DNA from: Tuctoria greenei
Lineage: Eukaryota > Streptophyta > Magnoliopsida > Poales > Poaceae
Length of the DNA stretch: 64,000 nucleotides
Assembly (NCBI GenBank): GCA_036927565.1
Contig: JAYESD010000010.1
Coordinates: 42,587,298-42,651,297 of the forward strand
Direction of reading: 5' to 3'
Position numbers and translations under genes: made by a program
The notes under the pieces: model-generated
What the model was told of the DNA's origin: nothing
Databases searched by the model: none
The model's input: the letters and a program-made list of their open reading frames with translations, nothing else
Shown here: one piece after another, positions 33,562-43,496 of the stretch
Position numbering within the stretch: the stretch's first letter is position 1
How the letters are laid out: each line of letters opens with the position of its first letter

Positions 33562-35034
33562 GTGAAGAAGTTGCTTGAAGCTGGATTCATCCGAGAAGTG
33601 TTCCACCCAAAATGGTTGGCAAACCCAGTCGTTGTACCCAGGGCCGGCGGGAAGCTTCGGATGTGTATCGACTACACTACACTGAATAAGGCATGTCCAA
33701 AAGATCCACTCCCACTACCTAGAATAGATCAGATATTGGATTCCACCTCCGGGTGTGAATTACTGTGTTTCCTGGACGCATATTCTGGGTACCATCAAAT
33801 CAGAATGTCCAGGGAAGATGAAGAGCATACCTCATTCATCACAGTAGATGGATTATATTGTTATACTGCCATGTTATTTGGTCTCAAGAATGCTTCTTCA
33901 ACATTTGTACGAGCTATGTACAAAACTTTTGGAGACCTTATCAGAGACATAGTGGAAGTGTATGTCGATGACATCGTCGTCAAGATTAAAAACAAGGAGT
34001 CATTCCTTGACACCTTGCAAGCTATCTTCGAAAAGATGCGAGTCACTCACACGAAGCTGAACCCGGACAAGTGTGTCTTCGGGGTTAGCTCCAGAAAACT
34101 TCTTGGTTTCTTTGTGAATCACCGAGGAATAGAATCAAATCCAGCGAAGATAAAAGCCATTAAAGATATGCGGCCACCAACCCGCATCAAGGACGTCCAG
34201 AAGCTGACTCGATGTCTAGCTGCCCTCAGCTGGTTCATCTCAAGACTGGCGGAATGGGCGCTACCCATCTTCAAGCTATTAAGGAAGTCTGAACCATTCC
34301 AATGGTCTGAAGAAGCAGAGAAGGCATTCCAGGAGCTGAAGCAGCTCCTCACCACCCTACCAACCTTGGAAGCTCCGAACCCTAATGAGCCACTCCTGCT
34401 TTACATTTCGGCAACTGACGAAGTTGTCAGCATGGTCCTGGTTGCGGAAAGGCCAGAACCATCTCCAGTTCAGGGATCCAGACCCCTTCGGGAGGGTCCG
34501 GAGCTACCTGAAGTCGAGTCTGGGTCCCAACTCCCAGACCCAGATCCTCAAGGAGAGACTTCGGACGATCCCTCTCCTTCAAATGAAGGGGTCACTGCTT
34601 CTGAGCAACAAGATCTGGACCCCTCCGGGAAGGTCCGAGTCACTTCACAAGAAGCTCCGGGTACCTCCAACCGGCACCCGGAGGTCCCCGAACAAGGTCC
34701 GGACATCTCCGGGAGGGTCTGGGTAGATGAGGAGGAAGCTTCGGGCCCCTTCGGGAGGGTCCGGACGGTCCAGCGTCCAGTGTACTTTATCAGCAAAGTA
34801 CTCCATGACGCCAAGACTCGGTATCTCGAGGTGCATAAGCTTCTCTACGCAGTTCTTATTGCCTCCAGGAAGCTTCGACACTACTTCCAAGCTCACAAGA
34901 TCTCAGTGGTAACTTCTTATCCGCTGCGTGCAATCTTGCATAATCCCAACTCCACAGGGAATAATGCAAAGTGGGTGGCAGAAGTGGGCGAGTTCGATCT
35001 AGAATTCGTCCCAAGACAAGCGATCAAGAGTTAA
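33562..35034 (+). CDS. Reverse transcriptase and RNase H of element C
   Basis: Open frame of 490 codons. RT motifs: KLRMCIDYTTLNKACPKD (residues 31-48), FLDAYSGYHQIRM (70-82), MLFGLKNASSTF (104-115) and the catalytic VYVDDIVVK (133-141), all intact. Then comes the connection (KLTRCLAALSWFISRL) and RNase H (FQWSEEAEKAF, LLLYISATDEVVSMVLV, VQRPVYFISKVL, TRYLEVHKLLYAVLIASRKL). About residues 297-402 are a Pro/Glu/Ser-rich insert between the first and second RNase H blocks. It is encoded by GGGTCCGGA-rich DNA with a 20-base direct repeat at 34483-34502 and 34747-34766. The frame ends at TAA after RQAIKS. The start is within the polyprotein and is not a true initiation site. Confidence 0.92.
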   Translation: MKKLLEAGFIREVFHPKWLANPVVVPRAGGKLRMCIDYTTLNKACPKDPLPLPRIDQILDSTSGCELLCFLDAYSGYHQIRMSREDEEHTSFITVDGLYCYTAMLFGLKNASSTFVRAMYKTFGDLIRDIVEVYVDDIVVKIKNKESFLDTLQAIFEKMRVTHTKLNPDKCVFGVSSRKLLGFFVNHRGIESNPAKIKAIKDMRPPTRIKDVQKLTRCLAALSWFISRLAEWALPIFKLLRKSEPFQWSEEAEKAFQELKQLLTTLPTLEAPNPNEPLLLYISATDEVVSMVLVAERPEPSPVQGSRPLREGPELPEVESGSQLPDPDPQGETSDDPSPSNEGVTASEQQDLDPSGKVRVTSQEAPGTSNRHPEVPEQGPDISGRVWVDEEEASGPFGRVRTVQRPVYFISKVLHDAKTRYLEVHKLLYAVLIASRKLRHYFQAHKISVVTSYPLRAILHNPNSTGNNAKWVAEVGEFDLEFVPRQAIKS

Positions 35035-35037
35035 GAT

Positions 35038-35549
35038 CTAGCGGACTTCGTGGCAGAATGGACCCCCTCTCCATCAAATCCTTGGGGCCCAGTGAGCAGA
35101 AGTCGGAACCCAAGGTCTCGGTCTTCACTGAGCCTCACTGGACTCTTTACTTCAACGGCTCCGTGCAGAAGCAGGGTGCCGGAGCTGGAGTCCTTCTCCT
35201 CGCTCCGACCGGGGAGAAGGTCAAATACATGGTGCACCTTGACTTCAAGGCAACCAACAACATGGCGGAGTATGAAGCACTAATTTATGGACTCAAGGTG
35301 GCACTATCGTATAGTGTCAAGCAGCTGTTGGTAAAGGGTGATTCACAACTTGTTGCAAAACAAGTCAAAGGTGAATGTTGCTGCAACAACCCTCAACCAG
35401 TGGCATACCTACTTGAGGTCCAGAAGCTTCAGAACAACTTCGACGTCCTGGATCTTTGCCATGTCCAGCGTCTCAACAACGCTGAAGCTGACGAACTCTC
35501 GACGAAAGCTTCAACCGGGGCTTCGGCTCCCGACAGAACCTTCGTCTAG
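35038..35549 (+). pseudogene. Second (archaeal-like) RNase H of element C
   Basis: Contains WTLYFNGSVQKQGAGAGVLL, TNNMAEYEALIYGLK, LVKGDSQLVAKQV and LNNAEADELSTKA. This additional RNase H between RT/RNase H and integrase is a recognised mark of Tat-lineage elements. The first catalytic Asp (YFDGS in relatives) reads Asn. A frame change separates it from the upstream frame near 35035, and it ends at TAG 35549. Confidence 0.85.
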
Positions 35550-36963
35550 AGGTTGTCTAAACCTACAGCTCAGCCTGCCGAACTGAGCAAAGGGGGCGAG
35601 ACCAGCACCTCGAAGCCGGCGGTCCTGATGACCCTGTTACCATGGTGTCCATCAAGGGTCGTAGGTGCTGCAGGAAGCTCTAAGGAACCAGCACGCAAGA
35701 CTCAAATCCTCAAGCTAGTTCCAATGCATGGATCTCGGAGATCCGGAGCTACTTGAAAGACAATTTCCTTCCTGAAGATAATGTATCCGCTGACCGGATA
35801 GTCAGATTGGCTAAAAGATACACGTTGGTAGAAGGGGATCTCTACCGACGTGGTGCCAACGGCGTCCTAATGCGGTGCATTACAAGGGAAGAAGGTTGTA
35901 AGCTCCTCGCGGAAATCCATGGGGGCGAGTATGGGAACCACGCTTCTTCCCGCATGCTGGTTGGTAAAGCCTTCCGGCATGGCTTCTACTGGCCTACAGC
36001 GCTCCAGGATGCAACTAAGCTGGTGAAGAAATGTGAAGCATGCCTGTTCCATGCGAAACAAATTCATACACCGGCTCAGCCTCTACAAATGATACCTTCT
36101 GCATGGCCATTCGTTGTGTGGGGGATGGATATCTTGGGACCTTTCCCAAGAGCCATCGGAGGTTACAAGTTCCTGTACGTTGCCATTGACAAATTCACCA
36201 AATGGCCGGAAGCAACTCCAGTTGTGACAATAAACAAGCAATCAGCTATCAACTTCTTGCAGTCCATCGTATGCAGATTTGGAGTCCCAAACAAAATCAT
36301 AACTGATAATGGGACCCAGTTCACAAGCTCTGCATTCCAAGGATATTGCAAAGATCTCGGCATCCAAGTCAGCTACGCTTCCGTAGCTCACCCGGCAAGC
36401 AATGGCCAAGCCAAGAGAGCAAATGCAGAAATCCTAAAAGGACTCAAGAAGCGCACATACGAGCGCCTGAAAAAACATGGAGCCAACTGGATTGAAGAGT
36501 TTCCGCCCACACTCTGGGCCAACAGGACAACTTCAAACCGGTCAACTGGAGAGACACCCTTCTTCCTGGTGTACGGAGCCGAAGCAACCCTTCCTCCAAA
36601 AATCACCTTGGGGTCGCTACGGGTTCGGACCTTCGATGATGCCACGCAGGACCAGCTCCGGCGTGAATACCTTGACCTCCTTGATGAGGGAAGGTGCTGA
36701 GCAGCTGTTCGGAATGCCCGATACCACCAAGCTCTTTGGCGCTATCACCAACGGCATGTTCACAACCAATAGCTCGAGGAAGGCGATCTGGTGCTACGGA
36801 GAATACAATCCAGAGAAGGGTTAAACAAACTTTCCCCCAGCTGGGAAGGACCCTTCCAAGTGATCAAAGTATCCCGTCCCGGATGCGTTCGCTTGGCAAG
36901 CGAGGATGGGACACCTCTCCCAAATCCTTGGAACATTGAGAACCTCCATATGTTCTACGCTTA
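35550..36963 (+). pseudogene. Integrase of element C
   Basis: After a degenerate linker (35550-35752), an open 315-codon frame (35753-36700) carries DLYRRGANGVLMRC, the zinc region with HGGEYGNH and CEAC, and the core blocks WGMDILGPFPRAIGG, ITDNGTQFTS and AKRANAEILKGLK. So D, D and E are present. NRSTGETPFFLVYGAEA follows. The frame then shifts near 36700, and the end is recognisable as PGCVRLASEDGTPLPNPWN up to a stop near 36963. Confidence 0.9.
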
Positions 36964-38283
36964 ATATCACGGAGATGAGTCTGTAGTTACATGTAATGTA
37001 TGTTATAGAGTCATTGTACAGAGTCGGGTAGCTCCTTCAGGAGAATAGTCAGACCTTCCCCAGAAGGTCCGCAAAGTTCAGGCAACACTTGTCACAGTCT
37101 CAGAACTAAAAGTGTAGCTAGCTACCTTGGATCAAACGAGAAACAAAACACACTTAGCCTGGTTCTGTACCCTAAGAGTGTACTAGTTTCCCCTGTACCC
37201 CGGACATATAATGAAAGACATCATTGTGTGAAAACAGACTCCACGTGCATTTATTTTGTACAGGCTCAATATTTTTTTATTTTTCTCTTTCCTGTCTATA
37301 ACAAAGTTGTGCAATTCTTAAGAAACTTTAGCTCGACCAGTTCATGTACAATTCGAGTTGCATCGTCTATTCTTCAGGGTCCAAACATTGTTAATGGTCT
37401 ACTCATCTGAATGCCGCCAAACCAATCTAGGGCCAGAGTGTGCTATTGACTTAGCCTGGTCATGCACCATAAGTACGCCACTCTACCTACACCCCGGCAG
37501 GCCGAAGTAAGGCGAGTCCAGAAACAATCGAACCTAAAGGAAACAAGGCAGTGCACTTGATTATATTTTGAATTGTGTTCGACCTCAAACTTTCTCGGGA
37601 ATAGTAAGTCGCAGTTGAGTTATAGATAGGAAATGAATTTTACTATTTTTCTTGGCTCCAATGTGCAGGAAAAATAAAGATCTCATGATGATGGTGAATC
37701 AAGCCAGAGCTATCAAAGCTCCAACATCCCCTAGGTGGCTTGTAGTCGGTGTTTCAAACATTGATAGCAAGCATTGCTGGAGCTACACAGCTCCGGTAAA
37801 GCCAGGGGGCCAGCCGTCAATGTGGAGAAAAGATGGTGGGAAGACTCTACAGTAGGGTCTGCTGTCAACACACCGCGTGTTGATAGAGGTCAATGCCGGA
37901 GCTACCAAGCTCCGACACCCCAGAGGACTAACCGTCGATGCTCTACGCGTTGATGAAGACTACTACCGGAGCTACTAAGCTCCGACAATGGTCAATGTCG
38001 GAGCTGCTAAGCTCCGACAACCTCAGGGGGCCTTCACTGTCGAAGACTTCGGACCTACATTCTACAAGTTCGGAGCACGCAAGTGTTGAACATCAGTTAC
38101 ATTCCCTTGGTACATGTTCACAATAAAATTGTGTACATATACCAGGGGGCCAAGTGGGACAAAGGTGTTGAAGACAAAAAATGAAATTCATAAAAATTTG
38201 AATTTTATTCATCTAGAGATAAGATATTACAAAATTGGAGAAAAAGAAGAGGGAATACAAGCGGGAGCTACAAAGAGATGGTC
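36964..38283 (+). other. 3' region of element C between pol and the antisense gene
   Basis: No plus-strand gene is supported. An AT-rich first half is followed at about 37770-38020 by a cluster of small inverted repeats of the form GGAGCT-n-AGCTCC (see separate entry). Its end (38220-38283) would be the 3' flank of the antisense ORF. Confidence 0.6.
37770..38020. repeat. Cluster of GGAGCT...AGCTCC hairpin units
   Basis: At least four units: TGGAGCTACACAGCTCCGG (near 37777), CCGGAGCTACCAAGCTCCGAC (near 37895 without the last base), CCGGAGCTACTAAGCTCCGA (near 37965) and TCGGAGCTGCTAAGCTCCGA (near 37998). Arms pair over 6-9 bases around a 4-base loop. Between them sits a repeated phrase ending in AGGGGGCC or similar. 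Confidence 0.75.
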
Positions 38284-41200
38284 CTAGACCCTATGGAAGA
38301 GCGAGGCGACCTTCTGGGCAACCTCCGATACACTTGCTTGTGCAGCTTCTCCCTCTCCGTCGATGGGGCCTTCAAGCACCGGGTCTAGTGAGAACTGAGG
38401 GTCCCAAATTGTGTAGAACATCAGCACGAATTCTGCGACGTTCTTTGCCAGGGATTGCCCCTCAAATTCTAGCTGGTCTGCAATGACATTGCCCATCTTG
38501 GTGAGCTTGTTGCCTGCCGAACTCAACGCCTGGTCCAGCTCTGGCTCCGGGTCATCCGGACGCACGAGACTAAAACCCATTAGCGTCAGCGCATCAATGG
38601 CTTTTCCCAGGAAATCCCAAACTTGTTGGCACTCCACAGCCCTCGAGCTCCGCATCTCCTCCAAGGATCTTCTGGCTGATGCAAGCTCCGAATTTTCCTG
38701 GGTGAGGTGCTCGACCTCTTTGGCGTTCTGCTGAATCTTTTCAGCAACCTGCCTTTCGAGTTTGTTGAGCTCCTCCTCCCGGAGGTGGATCCTGTTCTGG
38801 TGGTCGACCAGGTCCTTCTCCCGGCCCCGCACCTTCTTCTCCCTAGCAACAATTTCATCCTCTATCTTGTGGAGGTCCTGTCCTCACTGCCAGGCCTTCT
38901 TCTCCTCTTTCTCGCAGTGCTCGTCCAGCTTCTTGGTACGCTCCGGGAGGCTCCTGTCACCCAGAGTTAGCCTCTGAGTAAGCTCTTCCTCCCTCTTCAC
39001 GAGGTCATCCCGCAGCTCCAGGAGTTTTTGCTCTTCATCTCCGAGCTTTTTCTCCCGCTCCTCAAGGGCCTCCCGACTCTTGACGAGGCTATCGTGGATA
39101 GCGCTGAGCTTCTCCCCGTGATCATTCGCTGCGTTATTAGCAGCTATGTCCTGTTCGTGGATCTCAGGACTGGTTGTCGAGAGATATCATGCTTTCCCTC
39201 TCATCCAGCAGCTTACCCCAGTACTCCAACCGGACCTTCTCCCTCTTCACCCACTCCTTGTCGTCAGCCAGCCTCGACTGCGCCAGCTTGGTCTCGAATT
39301 GGAGCCAGTTGCGCCACCTCCTAAGAGTTTGGCACTCCTCCTTGGGGGCCTTGCTGTCGTGGTAAAAATCCAGCTGAACCCGACGAAGACTGGAGTAGGC
39401 GTTGTCAATAGACAACGATAGAGGGATTGGGTCCGGACCTGCCGGGGTCCCCTTCGCTAGCTCCAGTGGGTCCTCTGTGACAAAAATCGGGTCCCACTCT
39501 ACAAGAGCGGGCCCCTGAGCTTCCACGGCACTAGGGCCGTCTTTCGGTATGGCCTCGGCCACCACCGAGGAAGGTCCTGCAATAGAAGTTTCGACCTCCG
39601 GAGTTGGCTCCGAAGGTCCCGCCGCCAGGACATCAACAACGGGCCCCTCAGGCGGGGAGCCGGCAGCTTCATCTTGGCACCTTGGCTCAGGCGTGGGCAC
39701 CTCCGGGACAACTGCCTCCAGGGCAGGCGTTGAAGATTCTGCCGGAGCTGAAGCCACTTCCGGCTCCGACGCTGGCACCTCCTCTATTGTCGGCTCAGGC
39801 GCTGGCGCTCCGACTGTCATATGCTCGGGCGCTGGTACTTCTGCAACAATCGGCTCATGCGCCGGAACCTCTTTGACGACCGGCTCGGGCGCCGAAACTT
39901 CATCAACCACCGGCTCTTCTGCCGAAGCTTCAACAACATCCGGCTCTAGGGCTGGGACTGCAGCTACCTCCGGCTCTAAAGCAGGAGCGTCCATCATCTC
40001 AACATCCAAACCCGGAGCTGCAACCTCTGGGCCTGGTGCCGCTCGTACATCTTCATTCCCGTGGTCCGGCGCTACCACGGGAGCTTCTGGAGATGAGTCG
40101 AGGTCTAGGACCATGACAGCCGGCGCCGGAGCTGCCGCAACCTCAGCCACCTCTTGGGGCGACGCTGGAATTGGAGCTGGAGCTTTTGTCCACAACATCA
40201 GTTGCTATCGCGAGAGCCGGAGCTTCAGTCCTCCTCTTGGGGACACTGCAGATGAAGGACGAAGAAACTCAAGACGTAGTTACAACCAAAAAACAACCAA
40301 CTGAGGTAAAAAACAAAATTTACCTCGGAAGGCTTCTACTCCAGCTAGCGCGGAACCTCTTCTACGGACGCTCGGCGCTGGACCCTTTCGCCCCTGGCGT
40401 GCCAGCTCCGGAAGGTTTCCCGGGGCTCGCTGCTGCTGCCAGCATCACTTTGGTTGAGGCCCCCCTCGACCGGAAGGACCTCCGGACCTAGAGCCCTCAG
40501 CTTGTACTGGAGCCGTATGGCCGGAGCTAGCAACCCGGGGAGATGTCGATGCTGGAGTGGTTGCCGCCGTTGAAGACCTTCCCCTCCAGGGAGAAGGAGC
40601 CGCTATGGAAGGAGCAGGTCTGACGGACCTCCCGTCAGAGTGCTTCAGCTTCTTTTTACGGCTCGAGGGCACAGCCAACTCCTTGCCCTTGCCCACGACT
40701 TCAACTCCCTGTCTCGGGGCGGAAGGGAGACCACCCTCAGAAGCTCCGGGGATCGCCAACCCGATGGTCAGGTGCCTCTTGACTTCACCAAGGTCGTCAA
40801 GCACTGGCATCTTCCACCGGAGCTCCCTGCTGAACTTCGCCTCCATGTTCAGAGGAAGGAAAGCCGCCGGCGGAGTCAAGTCGTCACCCTCGACGTCGAT
40901 GTCATGTTGGAACTTCTTGAGGTGAAACTCCAATGTTGCGCCTTCCATGTTGGACTTCAAACCGGTCTCGATCCGGTCGTCGTCCATCACACTGTTGAGA
41001 GCCCAGGCAAGCTTCTCCCTCTTCTTTAGCGGAGCCCATCTGTTAACCAGGAAGTTGCAAAATACCGCCTGAGGAGTCACCCCTCCTTCCACGTATTGTC
41101 GGATCCTGGTGAGAGCAGGGTTGAAGGCGTCCGATAACACCGGAACTTCGCTCCAAGCTTTAGTGTCGACGTTAGGGAGGCATTCGGGTAGCTCCAGCTT

Positions 41201-41698
41201 CTCATGCTCCTCCACCCTGATGACGATCCAATCTTTCTTCCAGTTGTCCCACTTCCCAGACGGGAATGACCGTAAGTACATGTACGGTCACTTCTTGTGC
41301 TTCACAAAATAATAGAAGCCAAGATACTCGTCACTCTTGTCGGTGGTGTGGATGGTGAAGAAGGTGCGGAAGAGCTCGACAGAGGGGGGAATGCCCACCC
41401 ACATCTCGCAGAAGTGGACAAAAATCAACACCAGAAGAATGGAGTGGGGACCAAGGTGGTACAGCTGCAGACCATAGAAGTCTAGCAGCATCAAGAGAAA
41501 AGTGGAGAAGGGTGGGATCAGTCCCACCATGGCGTACACGGAGAAGTACACCATGTCCTTGGCATGTTCCTTCTTGAATGGAAGCTTGGCAGTGCGGACC
41601 TGATGGTTGAAGAAGTCACTGGACCACCCCATGAGGGCCCGAACCTTCTTCAACTCACCGTCTGTCTTCAGTCAGCTCTTGTAGAGACCCAACTCCAT
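38284..41698 (-). pseudogene. Antisense ORF of element C (putative gypsy-type transposon domain, coiled coil)
   Basis: On the strand opposite pol. ATG near 41698 opens MELGLYKS; a stop follows and then an open frame 41653-41288 with VYAMVGLIPPFSTFLLMLLD and HFCEMWVGIPPSVELF. This resembles the putative gypsy-type transposon domain (Pfam PF04195). One stop at about 41287 separates it from the next 278 codons (41281-40445), which include FPSGKWDNWKKDWIVIR and a basic/Ser/Pro end. A likely intron lies at about 40325-40240 (GAG/GTAAAT donor, CATCTGCAG acceptor). The second part (40198-39164) has degenerate repeats of about 12 residues of the type EVPAPEPVV. A coiled coil and a conserved C-terminus (DQLEFEGQSLAKNVAEFVLM) end at 38284. 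Frames shift near 39160 and a stop lies near 38885. Function unknown. Confidence 0.75.
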
Positions 41699-42210
41699 CG
41701 CAGCACAGCGGGGTGAAAGATGAAAAGCAAGCGAAAGTTTGGAGGATTTGAGCACGAGTTCGAATGAAGGCATAAAGAATCCCCAAACGGTTCGCGCTAC
41801 CTTCTTAAGTAAGCCCCCGCAATGCTTGGATGCAAACTGCGGAGGACCCGACGATACAATTCAAAAACTTCACCCTATCAATGACAAGGGGGCCCGGGGC
41901 CACCCCGACGATCAAGTCGAGGTTCTTCCCCCAGGCGAACGGTTGTCATCATCAAAGGTGGGAAGCCCGAGGGCAGCAGCCTGACAGGGCGCGCGGAACC
42001 GATACGATTTTTTTATCGGGAACCGGCGACCTTCAATTGTGTGAGATCCGCACGCTCAGATCCCACCTGCCGCATCCTGGATATGCCACACGGTGTTGGT
42101 TTAACTGCGAACTACTGCCAACAGCACATCCGAAGACCCTTGAAGACGCGGCTCAAAAACCGAAGGATGGACCCACCTACGGCAGAACGACTTCATCCAA
42201 AAGGTCTCTC
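41699..42210. other. Region upstream of the antisense ORF in element C
   Basis: Possible promoter region of the antisense gene. I see no clear TATA box and no supported coding sequence. Confidence 0.4.
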
Positions 42211-42234
42211 CCAGAGGTGGGCCCAGGGGGCCAC
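42211..42234 (+). promoter_or_regulatory. Polypurine tract region of element C
   Basis: CCAGAGGTGGGCCCAGGGGG followed by CCAC, directly before the 3' LTR start. An impure tract. Confidence 0.55.
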
Positions 42235-43084
42235 TGTCGGTACCCTGCGTACCTTATACCCCTTGGGACTACAAAAAGACCGAAGGAACTTCACCTGTCT
42301 GATTTGAAGACCTGCGAAGGCCCTACGTGTCATACAGGACCGGACTTGCCTCCCATCTATGGTTAGTCCTGGTGCTGCCACGTGTATACTGTAACCGGAC
42401 CTACATCCCACACATGGGATAGCTCCGGGCTAAACACTTGAGTGGCACCCACGGACCTAACCCTCTACAAGGGGATGCTCCGGTACTGACATGTGTACAT
42501 CTACACTGGACCTACCCATCCCGAGACGGACAGCTCCAATGCTGCCACGTGTCCAACCGCCGGACTTTCAGCCTTAACAATCAGACTGGTGGACCCCCAA
42601 CGGCTCGGACCTTTAAGGGGCAATCAAAGACTTCAAGACCTGATTAAGTGTCATTAATAACATATTAATGGCACACGATCGGAAGGTCCTTAATACCGGC
42701 AACGGCATTGTCAAGCCCGTTACCACGCTATTAAGGGTAATTAATTTCATTAATTGTGTATTAAGCATCAGTAACTGCCAGGGCCACATGTCGGGCCAAG
42801 ATAACGGTGTAACACCAGTCCTTGTACTGTAAAAGGGCTGGTCGACGATACACAAGGGACGGCTCTCTTGAACTCTGAGAACCCTCCCATACACAGCTTT
42901 GTTACCCAATACAACAACAACACACCCCGTGGAGTAGGGTATACGCTTAGGCGGCCCGAACCACGTAAATCCTCGTGTCTGTTTGACATCATCTTTGGAA
43001 TCTCTGCGCGCCCAATACCGAACAGCAAACTCCGCGGGCTACCAACGGTAGTACCAAGAGAACTGCCGGATCAACACTCCGACA
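42235..43084 (+). repeat. 3' LTR of element C
   Basis: 850 bases with the same ends as the 5' LTR. The TATA box is mutated to TGTAAAA and the dyad near 42645-42672 has one mismatch. Followed by the target duplication ccatt. Confidence 0.95.
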
Positions 43085-43484
43085 CCATTCATCTCCTAGT
43101 TTCATGCGAATTTGGTGATAACCACTACGCAAATCAACCTTTGAGAATAGAACAGCACCACTCAATTCATCGAGCATATCATCTAATCATGGAATAGGAT
43201 GACGATATCGAATGGTGATATTATTTATTGCTCTACAATCCACACATATGCCAGGATCCTTCCTTTTTAGGTACTAGAATATCTGGAACAGCACAAGGAG
43301 TAAGAGACTCACGTACATAACCTTTGTCGAGTAGTTCTTGTACTTGGCGCTGAATCTCCTTTGTTTCTTCCGGATTTCTCCTGTATGGTGCACGGTTGGG
43401 CAATGAAGCACCGGGAATGAGGTCAATCTGGTGCTCAATCCCTCGAAGTGGTGGTAGTCCTGGTGGTATTTCACTTGGAAACAC
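43085..43484 (-). pseudogene. Reverse transcriptase of element D, N-terminal part
   Basis: Contains FPSEIPPGLPPLRGIEHQID, APYRRNPEETKEIQRQV and DILVPKKEGSWHMC, then (frame changed) DDMLDELSGAVLFSKVDL and GYHQIRMKLGDEW. It stops where element C is inserted; the rest is at 27668-27945. Confidence 0.9.
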
Positions 43485-43496
43485 ATCAGAATATTC

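Larger units (their letters stand above)
27946..43084 (+). mobile_element. Element C: Tat-type Ty3/gypsy element with antisense ORF
   Basis: LTRs at 27946-28797 and 42235-43084, flanked by ccatt at 27941-27945 and 43085-43089. Plus-strand order: primer site, gag, protease, RT with RNase H, a second (archaeal-like) RNase H, integrase, 5.3 kb of 3' region, polypurine tract. The second RNase H and an antisense ORF between pol and the 3' LTR are marks of the Tat lineage. It carries a MITE-like insert in gag and a solo copia LTR in protease. Its LTRs differ at many positions by eye, so insertion is not recent. Confidence 0.95.

Noticed and set aside
39549..40304. 251-codon plus-strand Ser/Thr/Gly-rich frame opposite the antisense gene of C
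   Set aside because: Low-complexity mirror of the Pro/Glu/Ala repeats on the minus strand; no conserved domain.
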